A stretch of 64,000 bases of DNA from NCBI GenBank assembly GCA_963763015.1, contig CAVXML010000012.1, positions 1 to 64,000 of the forward strand, in the 5' to 3' direction. This DNA is from Fodinibacter sp963763015. Lineage in GTDB: Bacteria > Actinomycetota > Actinomycetes > Actinomycetales > Dermatophilaceae. Made by a program: the position numbers and the translations under genes. Below the pieces are notes generated by a model, which had not been told where the DNA came from, did not search any database, and saw only the letters and a program-made list of their open reading frames with translations. Within the stretch, counting starts at the first letter, position 1; every line of letters starts with the position of its first letter. This document shows, in pieces, positions 8,100-19,759 of the stretch.

Positions 8100-9767
8100 G
8101 TGTCCGGTTCCGCCCAGGTCGGCGTTCGGACGACGCGCACGGGCACGACGCTGGTCGCCGCTCGCGACCGCGGGCGACGACAGGTCGCGAGCCTCGGTGC
8201 CTCCCTGCGCCGTGGCGCGTTCGCTGCGCGCCGCCGCTGGCGGCAGTCACTCCAGCTTCGCGTCGTGACGACGACGATGCTGCTCGGTCTCGTGAGCGTC
8301 TCGCTCGTGGGCAGCGTGCTCCACGAGCAGATCGCCAGCGGGCTGGAGCAGGACCGGGTCCAGGCGTCGCAGTACGAGGCACAGGCCCTCACCGACCGCG
8401 CCCAGAGCCAGTGGAACGCCTCCACCTCGACGTCCGTCGCCGAGCTGGACCAGGCGGCGGCCGACATCATGACGCGCATCCTGGCCGCTCCTGGCCCGGA
8501 TCCGAGCCGCTACGTCGTGATGAACCGCTCGGCCGGCAACGAGAGCGACATCGTCCTCGCCGACCGGTCGAGCGGTGACCTCGACATCGACGCGGTGAGC
8601 GACGAGCTCCAGGCGGCCGTCGCGGCATCCCCCGTTCGCCAGCAGATCCAGATGGGCGAGGTGACGGTCGGAGAGAACACCCTGCCGGCGGTCACCGTGG
8701 GCAGCGTCGTGCAGGTGCCGAACGCCGGAGCCTACGACCTGTACTTCATCTACCCGCTGACGCAGGAGGTGGCGACGATGGACCTGATCAGCAGCTCCTT
8801 CGTCGTCGCCGGCATCATCCTCACGCTCCTCGTGGGTGCCGTCGCCTGGGTCGTGACGAGGCAGGTCGTCACCCCGGTGCGCCGCGCGGCCGTGGTGGCC
8901 CAGCGCCTCTCCGCGGGCCAGCTCAACGAGCGGATGCCGGCTCGCGGCGAGGACGACCTGGCCCTTCTCGCGACGTCGTTCAACGGGATGGCGGACAGCC
9001 TCCAGTCCCAGATCCGCCAGCTCGAGGGCCTGTCGGCGGTCCAGCAGCGGTTCGTCTCCGACGTGTCCCACGAGCTGCGCACCCCACTGACCACCATCCG
9101 GATGGCGGTCGACCTCATCCACGAGTCACGCCAGCGCTTCGACCCCTCCGTCGCCCGCTCGGCGGAGCTGCTCGCCGGTGAGCTCGACCGCTTCGAGGCG
9201 CTCCTCTACGACCTGCTCGAGATCAGCCGGTTCGACGCCGGCGCCGCGGTGCTCGAGATCGAGCCGGTCGACCTCCGCGCCACCGTGTCGGCCGTGGTCG
9301 AGGCGGCGAGGCCGCTCGCCGAGCGACGCAGGTGCGAGGTCACCGTGCATGCGCCGGACGTACCCGCCGAGGCCGAGGTCGACGAGCGTCGGGTCGAGCG
9401 CATCCTGCGCAACCTGGTCGTCAACGCCATCGAGCACGCCGAGGGCCGGCAGGTCGACATCCACGTGGCGGTGGGGCTGGATGCCGTGGCGATCGTGGTC
9501 GAGGACCACGGCGTCGGGCTCAAGCCGGGCGAGGCGGCCAACGTCTTCACCCGGTTCTGGCGTGCGGACCCCGCCCGGGCCCGCACGACGGGCGGCACGG
9601 GGCTGGGACTGTCCATCTCCCTCGAGGACGCCCGCCTCCACAACGGCTGGCTCCAGGCGTGGGGGGAGCGTGGGGTCGGGTCCAGGTTCCGCCTCACCCT
9701 TCCCCAGCGCGCGGGAGAGACGCTGCACGGCTCGCCGCTGCCGCTCGGCCTCCGGGACGACCTGTGA
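8100..9767 (+). CDS. mtrB: Sensor histidine kinase MtrB
   Basis: 555 aa membrane kinase for MtrA. First membrane segment at about residues 56-76, an extracytoplasmic domain, a second segment at about 229-253, then HAMP, HisKA with phospho-His near 322 (VSDVSHELRTPLTT) and HATPase_c with N-box NLVVNAIEHA near 438, VEDHGVGL and GTGLGLSI. All kinase motifs are intact. The long basic N-terminus before the first membrane span is normal for MtrB. GTG start overlaps nothing but lies 2 bp after mtrA; its TGA overlaps the lpqB GTG. Confidence 0.96.
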   Translation: MSGSAQVGVRTTRTGTTLVAARDRGRRQVASLGASLRRGAFAARRRWRQSLQLRVVTTTMLLGLVSVSLVGSVLHEQIASGLEQDRVQASQYEAQALTDRAQSQWNASTSTSVAELDQAAADIMTRILAAPGPDPSRYVVMNRSAGNESDIVLADRSSGDLDIDAVSDELQAAVAASPVRQQIQMGEVTVGENTLPAVTVGSVVQVPNAGAYDLYFIYPLTQEVATMDLISSSFVVAGIILTLLVGAVAWVVTRQVVTPVRRAAVVAQRLSAGQLNERMPARGEDDLALLATSFNGMADSLQSQIRQLEGLSAVQQRFVSDVSHELRTPLTTIRMAVDLIHESRQRFDPSVARSAELLAGELDRFEALLYDLLEISRFDAGAAVLEIEPVDLRATVSAVVEAARPLAERRRCEVTVHAPDVPAEAEVDERRVERILRNLVVNAIEHAEGRQVDIHVAVGLDAVAIVVEDHGVGLKPGEAANVFTRFWRADPARARTTGGTGLGLSISLEDARLHNGWLQAWGERGVGSRFRLTLPQRAGETLHGSPLPLGLRDDL

Positions 9768-11545
9768 GGTGGCGGCGCCTCCTCCCGGCCATCGTCGCCG
9801 CCGGGGCCACGATGGTCGTGGCCGGCTGCGGAGGCCTGTCGACCGGTGGGCCGGTGGAGCAGGGGCTCGAGGTCGGCAGCGGCGACCCACCGGACGTGCG
9901 CGTCGTCTTCCCGGGACCCATGACGGGGTCATCCCAGCAGGGCATCGTCGCCGGCTTCGTGCGCGCGGGTGCCGCGAGCGATGCAGCGTACGACAACGCC
10001 CGTGCCTTCCTCACCACCCAGATGAGTGACGCCTGGAACCCCGACGGCAGCATCGTCGTGCTCGCCGACGACGCGCCTCCTGCAGCGACGCTGGTCGACC
10101 CTGCCACCGTGCGGATCACCGCGGAGGCCGCAGGCACGATCGACGCCGAAGGCCGCTACACCGCCGCCGTGCCCGGAACCACCGTGTCGGCGACCTTCGG
10201 GGTCTCCACCGTGGGCGGTGAGTGGCGGATCAGCACCCTGCCCAAGGGCTTCGGCCGGTGGCTGGCCAGCACCGAGGTGTCGCGCCTGGTCCAGCCGTAT
10301 GCCGTGCACTACGTCTCCACCAGCCGCCGGGCGCTCGTCCCCGACGTCCGCTGGTTCCCGACCGACAAGCTGGCGACGCGCCTTGCGCGGGCCCAGCTGG
10401 CTCCGGTTCCGACCCACCTGGCCGACGCCGCCACCACGGCGGTGCCGGCGGGTGCCCGGCTTCTCGGGGACGCCGTCTCCGTGGAGACCGGGGTCGCCAC
10501 CGTCAACCTCATCTCCGGCCGCGTCGACCCCGGCGAGGCGAACCGGCAGAACCTCTGGGCACAGTTCGTGGGCACGCTGGCCCAGGACCCCACCGTCACG
10601 CGGGTGGCGATCTCGGTCAACGGGGTGCCGGTCGACCTCGACGGGCTGGAGGCGCTCGACGGCTCGGCCGCCACCCTGGCCGACGTCGGTTTCCGCCCGA
10701 CGCCTCCTGCCGCGCTGGCCCGACCGGTCGTGCGTCGCGGCGCAGACGTCGTCGTGTTCGACACCGCGGGTCTTGGCGAGCAGGAGCCCCGGGAGCCCGC
10801 CGGCGCCCGGGAGTACCCAGACGTGCCGCAGGACGTCCGCCGCCTGGCGCTCGCGACAGACGGGTCGGAGCTGGCCGGAGTGGACGCTGGTGGAGACGGG
10901 ATCTCCCGCTGGAAGGGGACCAACCGCTACGAGGTGCCGCTGGACGGCGTCGACGTGGGCAGCCCGTCCTACGACGCCCGGGGGTTCCTGTGGATGGGGG
11001 CTGTCGGCCCGGGCCCCGACGGGGTGCGGCTGTGGGTGGTCGACACGGGCGCCGACCCGGCCGACCCGGTGACGGCCGCCGCCAGGCCGGTGCAGGCGGA
11101 GTGGCTTGCGGGTCGGCGCGTGCTCGAGTCGCGTCTGGCCCCCGGAGGCGACCTGGTGGCCATCGTCTCGGAGGCCGGAGACGGGTCCGACGTGCGGGTC
11201 GACCTCGCGGGGGTGGTGCGCGCCGGAGGCGCGCTGCCACAGCGCCTGGCGGAGCCGCTGCGGCTCGGCTCGTCGCTGCAGCGGGCTGCGAGCCTGGCCT
11301 GGCTGGACGACCAGACGCTCGTCACGCTCGGGGTCCGTCGCGGCTCGCCGCAGCAGCCGACGGTCCTCAGCATCGGCGGCGACGTGCGGCCCCTGACCCC
11401 AGCCGCCGGGGCGGTCGCGATCTCCTCAACCGGTGGCGAGCGTGAGGTCTGGGTGGTGACCCAAGCCGGTCGCCTCCTCGGCCGGGCCGGGTCGCAGTGG
11501 GTGGACAGCGGGCCGGCGACCGACCTGGCCGTCGCCGGCGGCTGA
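9764..11545 (+). CDS. lpqB: Lipoprotein LpqB
   Basis: 593 aa lipoprotein known to modulate MtrB in mycobacteria and streptomycetes. Short basic start, hydrophobic stretch and lipobox VAGC with the lipidated Cys at residue 22. A GerMN-like region lies in the first half (EVSRLVQPYAVHYVSTSRRALVPDVRWFP and following), and a beta-propeller-like second half has repeated short strands ending in STGGEREVWVVTQAG. GTG start at 9764 shares its last bases with the mtrB stop (GTGA), showing translational coupling. Confidence 0.94.
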   Translation: MRWRRLLPAIVAAGATMVVAGCGGLSTGGPVEQGLEVGSGDPPDVRVVFPGPMTGSSQQGIVAGFVRAGAASDAAYDNARAFLTTQMSDAWNPDGSIVVLADDAPPAATLVDPATVRITAEAAGTIDAEGRYTAAVPGTTVSATFGVSTVGGEWRISTLPKGFGRWLASTEVSRLVQPYAVHYVSTSRRALVPDVRWFPTDKLATRLARAQLAPVPTHLADAATTAVPAGARLLGDAVSVETGVATVNLISGRVDPGEANRQNLWAQFVGTLAQDPTVTRVAISVNGVPVDLDGLEALDGSAATLADVGFRPTPPAALARPVVRRGADVVVFDTAGLGEQEPREPAGAREYPDVPQDVRRLALATDGSELAGVDAGGDGISRWKGTNRYEVPLDGVDVGSPSYDARGFLWMGAVGPGPDGVRLWVVDTGADPADPVTAAARPVQAEWLAGRRVLESRLAPGGDLVAIVSEAGDGSDVRVDLAGVVRAGGALPQRLAEPLRLGSSLQRAASLAWLDDQTLVTLGVRRGSPQQPTVLSIGGDVRPLTPAAGAVAISSTGGEREVWVVTQAGRLLGRAGSQWVDSGPATDLAVAGG

Positions 11546-11657
11546 GGGCGTCCACAGGGCTGCGAGCCTGTCTTCCGTATGCACAACGGCGAGCCTGGCG
11601 GGCCACCGCCCTGCGCCCGTGCCCGACGATCGACGGATGGCGGGCGGAGGGGTCGGT

Positions 11658-12458
11658 GTGCTGGGACGTGCGGTGCTCGCCGCGGCCGACCTGGTGCTTC
11701 CGGCGCGCTGCGCCGCCTGCCACGGGCCGGGGGCCCCGCTGTGTGGGGGGTGCCTGGTCCAGGTGCGAACGGCATCCCTTCTCGGCGGTGCTGCGGTCGC
11801 CGGACTCGACCGGTGGGGACCGCCCGGGATGCCGGTGTGCTGGGCCGCTGCGCCCTTCGAGGGACCGCTGCGTGACGCCGTGACCGCGTACAAGGACGAG
11901 GACCGGAGGGACGTGGGGGCTGTTCTCGCGGAGGCGTTGGCCATGTCGCTGGCCACGGCGCTGGCCGTCGACCCGGTGCTGCGTCGCCAGCGCTCGGGCG
12001 ACGGGTACGTCCTCGTCGTGCCGGTGCCCTCGGCCGGTGCCTCGCGGCGGCGGCGCGGTGACGACCCGGTCGACGCGCTGGCGCGGCTGGCGGTGAAACG
12101 GCTGCTCGGCCCGCCCGGCGCGCGGAGAACTCGCGCTCGTGCCGGGAGGGAACCCCGGCTCGTCGTCGCCCCGGCGCTGCGCCTGACGCGGCGGGTCGTC
12201 GACCAGTCCAGGCTCGACCGGGAGGCTCGCCGGGCCAACCTCGCCGGGGCCATCTCGGTGCGTCCGGCGTGGGCCGACGCGGTCCCAGGTCGCGCGTGCG
12301 TGCTGGTCGATGACGTCGTCACGACGGGAGCCACGCTCGCTGAGGGCGCCCGGGCGCTGGGTGACGCGGGCGCCCGCCACGTCGTGGCCGCCACCGTCGC
12401 GTCGACACCACGGCGGGGCGGTGATCCCGGCCTTGTGGGGGCTCGGTGGGCCGACTAG
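11658..12458 (+). CDS. ComF-family phosphoribosyltransferase-like protein
   Basis: Protein of the ComF group, linked to DNA uptake in competent bacteria but widespread in others. N-terminal zinc-ribbon Cys (CAACHGPGAPLCGGC), a central segment EGPLRDAVTAYKDEDRRD, and the C-terminal phosphoribosyltransferase loop ACVLVDDVVTTGATLAEGARAL. The chosen GTG at 11658 has GGAGGGG six bases upstream; in-frame starts at 11619 (GTG) and 11637 (ATG) are possible but have no clear ribosome site. The same gene sits between lpqB and hpf in mycobacteria, which supports the call. Confidence 0.88.
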   Translation: MLGRAVLAAADLVLPARCAACHGPGAPLCGGCLVQVRTASLLGGAAVAGLDRWGPPGMPVCWAAAPFEGPLRDAVTAYKDEDRRDVGAVLAEALAMSLATALAVDPVLRRQRSGDGYVLVVPVPSAGASRRRRGDDPVDALARLAVKRLLGPPGARRTRARAGREPRLVVAPALRLTRRVVDQSRLDREARRANLAGAISVRPAWADAVPGRACVLVDDVVTTGATLAEGARALGDAGARHVVAATVASTPRRGGDPGLVGARWAD

Positions 12459-12551
12459 CGTCGGGGACCAGAGCCCCGATTCTCCGGAGGTGGTGCCCCG
12501 ACCTCAGAGCCGACGCGAGCCGAGACAGCATCCCAGCACCGAGGAGGACCA

Positions 12552-13208
12552 GTGGACATCGTCGTCACCGGACGTCACATGACCGTTTCCGACCGCTTCC
12601 GGGCGCACATCGAGGAGAAGCTCGAGAAGATCACGCAGCTCGAGCCCCGCACCCGACGGGTCGAGGTCCTGGTCAGTCATGAGCGGAACCGTCGACAGGC
12701 CAAGGTCTGCGACCGGGTCGAGATCACCTGCTACGCCAAGGGTCCCGTGGTGCGGGCCGAGGCGTGCGTCGAGGACAAGTACGCAGCTCTCGACATGGCG
12801 ATCGACAAGCTCATGGAACGGCTCCGGCGGCAGAACGACCGGCGGCAGGTGCACCGCGGGCGGCGCACCCCAGAGTCGGTCGCCCAGGCGACGGCGCGGA
12901 TCGTGACGCCCAGCGACGGCGTTGCGTCCGAGGTCGGCCACGACGACGTTGACCAGTTCGGCGACTCGCCGGTCGAGGTCCGCGAGAAGGTGCACCGCTC
13001 GACGCCGATGACCCTCGCGGACGCCCTGCGCGAGATGGAGCTCGTGGGCCACGACTTCTACCTCTTCCACGACGTGGACACCGACCGGGCGAGCGTCGTC
13101 TACCGACGCCGCGGCTGGAGCTACGGCGTGTTGCACCTGGACCTCGACGGCTCGCTGGCCGATGCCGAGCGCGCCGACACCCGAGGCGTGGAGGCCGCGG
13201 CATCCTGA
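12552..13208 (+). CDS. hpf: Long-form ribosome hibernation promoting factor
   Basis: 218 aa. N-terminal S30AE/RaiA domain (about 1-105: MDIVVTGRHMTVSDRFR, then ITCYAKGPVVRAEA) and C-terminal dimerisation domain (about 160-210: TPMTLADALREMELVGHDFYLFHDVDT and VVYRRRGWSYGVL). Long HPF joins two 70S ribosomes into inactive 100S particles in stationary phase or stress. GTG start with strong GAGGAGGA seven bases upstream. Placement between comF and secA matches mycobacteria. Confidence 0.96.
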   Translation: MDIVVTGRHMTVSDRFRAHIEEKLEKITQLEPRTRRVEVLVSHERNRRQAKVCDRVEITCYAKGPVVRAEACVEDKYAALDMAIDKLMERLRRQNDRRQVHRGRRTPESVAQATARIVTPSDGVASEVGHDDVDQFGDSPVEVREKVHRSTPMTLADALREMELVGHDFYLFHDVDTDRASVVYRRRGWSYGVLHLDLDGSLADAERADTRGVEAAAS

Positions 13209-13282
13209 AGCGGCGTGATTCTGATGGGGTACACGTGCGCGGAGGACTTCCGACCTGCAACGATGTCACCGTGGGTGGCGAC

Positions 13283-13978
13283 GTGAGTGCGGAGACGGGG
13301 ACAGAGGGCCTGGAGCCCCCGGTGATCCGGGTCGTCATCGCCGACGACCACGTGCTGTACCGCAGGGGGATGCAGGCGGTGCTCGAGCTCGACGGCTCCG
13401 CCCAGGTCGTCGGGCAGGCCGGTGACGGGGCCGAAGCCGTCGCGGTCTGCGCGAGCACGGACCCTGATGTCGTGCTCATGGACGTCCGGATGCCGGGGGT
13501 CGGCGGCATCGAGGCCTGTCGCCGCATCCGGGGCGGCGTCCCGTCGGCGCGCATCCTCATGCTCACGATGTCGGACGACGAGGCCGACCTCTTCGAGGCG
13601 ATCAAGGCCGGCGCCAGCGGGTACCTCCTCAAGGACCTGCCGGCCGAGGAGGTCTCCGCCGCCATCCGCTCGGTGCACGACGGTCAGGCGATGATCCCAC
13701 CGAGCATGGCGGCCACCCTCCTCGCGGAGTTCAGCCGGCTCAGCGTGGTGGAGGTGCCGAACGCCAACGGGGCGCCGGGGCTCACCGACCGCGAGGTCGA
13801 GGTGCTGCGCCACGTCGCGCGAGGCCTGGCCAACCGGGAGATCGCCGACCAGCTGGTCATCTCCGAGAACACCGTGAAGAACCACGTGCGCAACATCCTC
13901 GAGAAGCTGCACCTGCACTCGAGGGTCGAGGCGGCGGTGTTCGCCCACCGCCAGCACCTCCTCCCCGCGGATGAGTGA
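13283..13978 (+). CDS. NarL/FixJ-family response regulator
   Basis: Two-component regulator of about 231 aa. Receiver domain: DDH at residues 21-23, phospho-acceptor near D67 (VVLMDVRMPGVGG) and a conserved LLKDLPAEEV. LuxR-type HTH at the end (LTDREVEVLRHVARGLANREIADQL, then VKNHVRNILEKLHLHSR). Start is uncertain: GTG codons at 13235, 13271 and 13283 are in frame; 13283 gives the length closest to the family and has a weak GGGTGG upstream. No kinase is adjacent, so the signal is unknown. The stop overlaps the next gene's ATG region (ATGAGTGA). Confidence 0.88.
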   Translation: MSAETGTEGLEPPVIRVVIADDHVLYRRGMQAVLELDGSAQVVGQAGDGAEAVAVCASTDPDVVLMDVRMPGVGGIEACRRIRGGVPSARILMLTMSDDEADLFEAIKAGASGYLLKDLPAEEVSAAIRSVHDGQAMIPPSMAATLLAEFSRLSVVEVPNANGAPGLTDREVEVLRHVARGLANREIADQLVISENTVKNHVRNILEKLHLHSRVEAAVFAHRQHLLPADE

Positions 13979-15167
13979 CGCACCCACGGGGGTGCACCTC
14001 TCCAACCGTGCTGCGCGGCGGATCGCGCTGGGAGCGCAGGGATTCGGCCGCGAGCGCCCGGCGGTGCCGTCGACGCGCGACCTGCAGCGCGTCATCGACA
14101 CCGTCGGGGTGGTGCAGATCGACAGCGTCAACGTCGTGTGCCGCAGCCACTACCTGCCGTTCTTCTCCCGGCTCGGGCCCTACGACCGCCGGCTGCTCGA
14201 CCGGGCGCGCGACGTCGCGCCGCGGCGGGTCGTCGAGTACTGGGGGCACGAGGCGTCGCTGGTTCCGCCGTCGACCTGGCCCCTGCTGGACTTCCGGATG
14301 CGGCGCGCTCTCTCGGATGCCTGGGGCGGGATGCGCCAGGTGGCATCCGAGCACCCGGAGCTCGTGGCCGCGGTGCTCGACGAGGTGGGCCGGCGGGGGC
14401 CGCTGACGAGTCGCGAGGTGGAGCTCGCGCTGGAGCACGACCTCCCGCGCCAGCGTGACGACTGGGGCTGGAACTGGTCGCTCGTCAAGGCGGCGCTCGA
14501 GCACCTCTTCTGGTCGGGGCAGGTGTCCAGCGCGGGTCGGAACAGCCAGTTCGAGCGCAGGTACGCGCTCCCCTCGCGCGTGCTGCCACCCTCGCTCCGG
14601 CAGCTGGCGGCGGATCCGGCGGCGCGCCCCGGGGAGGAGGAGGCGTTCCGCCGGCTCGTCGAGATCTCGGCGCGGGCGCACGGGGTGGGCAGCGAGCAGT
14701 GCCTGCGCGACTACTTCCGCCTGTCGCCGGAGCAGGCGCGGCCCGCGATCGCCTCACTGGTCGACGACGGCATCCTCCTGCCGGTGACGATCGAGGGCTG
14801 GCGGCGCACGGCCTACCTGCACCGCGACGCCCGGCGGCCGCGGCGGATCTCGGCGCGTGCCCTGCTGTCGCCGTTCGACTCGCTCATCTGGCAGCGCGAC
14901 CGCACCAGGGCGCTCTTCGGCTTCGACTACCGGCTCGAGATCTACGTGCCGGAGCACCTCCGGGTGCACGGCTACTACGTGCTGCCGTTCCTCCTCGGCG
15001 AGGACCTCGTGGCGCGGGTCGACCTCAAGGCCGATCGCGCGGCCGGGGTGCTGGTGGTGCGGCGCTGCACCTGGGAGCCCGGTCGGGGGGACGAGGCCGA
15101 CCGACAGGAGCTCGACGAGGAGCTGCGGCTGCTGGCCACCTGGCTGGACCTCGCCGCCGTCGCCTGA
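13971..15167 (+). CDS. AlkZ/YcaQ-like winged-helix DNA glycosylase family protein
   Basis: 398 aa, usual length for the YcaQ/AlkZ family of winged-helix glycosylases that unhook interstrand crosslinks or remove bulky alkylated bases. Visible: VGVVQIDSVNVVCRSHYL near residues 45-62 (the family's QxD-type catalytic motif is VQIDS), EYWGHEASLVP near 85, and winged-helix segments in the middle and C-terminal parts (LLSPFDSLIWQRDRTRALFGFDYRLEIYVP). ATG overlaps the preceding regulator's end by 8 bp, so the two are probably co-transcribed. Substrate cannot be told from the sequence. Confidence 0.85.
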   Translation: MSDAPTGVHLSNRAARRIALGAQGFGRERPAVPSTRDLQRVIDTVGVVQIDSVNVVCRSHYLPFFSRLGPYDRRLLDRARDVAPRRVVEYWGHEASLVPPSTWPLLDFRMRRALSDAWGGMRQVASEHPELVAAVLDEVGRRGPLTSREVELALEHDLPRQRDDWGWNWSLVKAALEHLFWSGQVSSAGRNSQFERRYALPSRVLPPSLRQLAADPAARPGEEEAFRRLVEISARAHGVGSEQCLRDYFRLSPEQARPAIASLVDDGILLPVTIEGWRRTAYLHRDARRPRRISARALLSPFDSLIWQRDRTRALFGFDYRLEIYVPEHLRVHGYYVLPFLLGEDLVARVDLKADRAAGVLVVRRCTWEPGRGDEADRQELDEELRLLATWLDLAAVA

Positions 15168-15187
15168 CGCCGCCCACGCCCCCGCTT

Positions 15188-15271
15188 CTCCCCGACTTCG
15201 TCTGTCAGGTAGCCGCCGACACGCCGCTGGAGCGGCGTTCCGGCGGCATACCGACAGACGAAGTCGGGGAG
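15188..15271. repeat. 18-bp inverted-repeat element, copy 1 (bidirectional terminator-like)
   Basis: CTCCCCGACTTCGTCTGT at 15188-15205 is perfectly complementary to 15254-15271. The 48-base interior also pairs (GCCGCC with GGCGGC; ACGCCGCT with AGCGGCGT), so the whole element folds into one long hairpin. It lies between convergent genes. The same 18-base arms, with an unrelated interior, recur at 29359-29442. Confidence 0.8.
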
Positions 15272-15277
15272 GCCAGG

Positions 15278-16417
15278 TCAGTCGCGGAGGAGCTCCCAGT
15301 GGAGGGCGTCGACCGCCCGGCCGTCGGGCAGGATGTCGGCCGCCGTCTCCCGCCCCCAGATCATGAACCCGAGCCGGTCGAGCACGGTGTTGCTCGCCCG
15401 GTTGTCCTCCGCGGTCTCGGCGACGAGCCGCCGGATGCCGAGACCACCGCGATCCCGCGGGGTCAGCGCGTGACCGGCGACGACCCGGGACGCGGCCGTC
15501 GCGACGCCCCGGCCGCGGGCGCTCGGGATGACCTGGTAGCCGAGCTCGGCGGTGTCGTCGTCCAGGGTGCCCTCGGTCACGAACACGAGGGTCTCGCCCA
15601 CCGCGGCATCCGAGCCGGCATCCGCCACGCACCAGCTCAGCACCCGGCCCTGCGACATCTGCTCACGTCGGATGAGGAGCCACTCGGGAAAGGTGTCGGC
15701 GTCGAGCACCCCGCGGGCCGGCATGTGGTGGTCGGGCTGGTCGCGGGGCTCCAGGGCGTGCACATCCGAGTCACGCCACGGCCGCAGCCGGATGCCGCCC
15801 GCCTCCGGCGAGGTGAGCACCGGCGGGTCGGCCCAGGGCGTCCGGGGCTCCATGACGTCGTCGGCGCCGAGGCTCGCGCGCCACAGGTCGATGGCCGGGC
15901 CGCCCTCCGGGTCGGGGTGGGCCTGCGGCGTCGTGCCGTGGTGGGCGAACCCGCACGCCCACGCCACCCGCCAGCTGCCGAAGTTGCCCCGGATCGCCGA
16001 CCAGTGCACCCGGATGCCGTCCTGCGTGAACCACCAGCGGCAGGCCAGCCGCAGCGCCGCCGACATCACTCCCCGCCCTCGGGCGTCCGGGTGCAGCCCG
16101 AAGCCGACCTCGGCGACCCCGGCGGCGAGCGTCGGCCGGATGTCGATCGTGCCCAGCAACCGGCCCTCGGGGTCGTCGACCTCCTCGATGGCCCACAACC
16201 GGTTCCCGCTCGGGTCGTCCCAGCCGGTGCGGATGATCTCCAGGAAGCGCTGCGCCTCGGCTGGAGGGTAGGGCCGCGGCACGGTGGTCCACCGCCTCGA
16301 CTCCGGGTCGCTCGCGGACTCGACGATCCGAACGGCATCCGAGTCGCGGTGGGCGCGGAGCCGGACGTGGCCGTCGGTGAGCTCGGGCACGCAGGCCGGG
16401 AACGGCTGACCGGTCAT
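15278..16417 (-). CDS. Tandem GNAT-domain acetyltransferase
   Basis: 379 aa with two GNAT folds in one chain. First domain about residues 10-170: acetyl-CoA loop region AEVGFGLHPDARGRGVMSAAL. Second domain about 195-375: AELGYQVIPSARGRGVATAASRVVAGHAL followed by AEDNRASNTVLDRLGF. Both carry the R-G-x-G pyrophosphate-binding signature, so both may be active. These resemble the RimJ-like group, but the acceptor is unknown. ATG at 16417 is preferred to a TTG at 16429 because GGTGAGG precedes it. Transcribed away from secA. Confidence 0.85.
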   Translation of the reverse strand: MTGQPFPACVPELTDGHVRLRAHRDSDAVRIVESASDPESRRWTTVPRPYPPAEAQRFLEIIRTGWDDPSGNRLWAIEEVDDPEGRLLGTIDIRPTLAAGVAEVGFGLHPDARGRGVMSAALRLACRWWFTQDGIRVHWSAIRGNFGSWRVAWACGFAHHGTTPQAHPDPEGGPAIDLWRASLGADDVMEPRTPWADPPVLTSPEAGGIRLRPWRDSDVHALEPRDQPDHHMPARGVLDADTFPEWLLIRREQMSQGRVLSWCVADAGSDAAVGETLVFVTEGTLDDDTAELGYQVIPSARGRGVATAASRVVAGHALTPRDRGGLGIRRLVAETAEDNRASNTVLDRLGFMIWGRETAADILPDGRAVDALHWELLRD

Positions 16418-16524
16418 GACCTCACCCAACCACCACCGGGAGCCGGGGGGAACTCACCCCGCCGTGCCCCGCGTTGGCGGGAGAGGCCCCCGCCGCGAGG
16501 TCGGTGGGGCACGCAGGGCTCGAC

Positions 16525-16530
16525 TACCCT
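16525..16530 (+). promoter_or_regulatory. Candidate secA -10 element (TACCCT)
   Basis: TACCCT lies about 54 bases before the secA GTG in the 166-base gap shared with the divergent GNAT gene. It resembles the TAGGCT/TACCCT boxes seen before several other genes here. No good -35 is evident. An inverted pair GTGCCCC (16464-16470) and GGGGCAC (16506-16512) lies just upstream. Confidence 0.35.
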
Positions 16531-16583
16531 AGGCAGGTCCGGTCGAGCGACCGTCATGCTGTCACGCCAAGGGAGTCCCACTC

Positions 16584-19589
<3,006 letters not shown>

Positions 19590-19603
19590 CCGGCATCCCG
19601 ACC

Positions 19604-19641
19604 GAGGGCCCCGCCGCGAACCTGTTCGCGGCGGGGCCCTC
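19604..19641 (+). terminator. secA transcription terminator
   Basis: A perfect 18-bp stem (arms 19604-19621 and 19624-19641, starting GAGGGCCCC and ending GGGGCCCTC) with a two-base centre, 14 bases after the secA stop. No T run. The strongest hairpin in the window. Confidence 0.8.
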
Positions 19642-19712
19642 GTCGTCCGGACCGGCCCGCGGACGGCACCGGCGTGTTTCCCGGTGCCCGTGTCGCCGCA
19701 GGCAGGCGGGAG

Positions 19713-19718
19713 GTAGCG
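19713..19718 (+). promoter_or_regulatory. Candidate -10 element for repeat-protein gene
   Basis: TAGCGT lies 41 bases before the ATG at 19760, after the secA terminator, leaving room for the GCGGAGGA ribosome site at about 19742-19749. No clear -35 box. Confidence 0.3.
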
Positions 19719-19759
19719 TGCGCACAGGCGTCCTTCGAACAGCGGAGGACTCCCGAGGG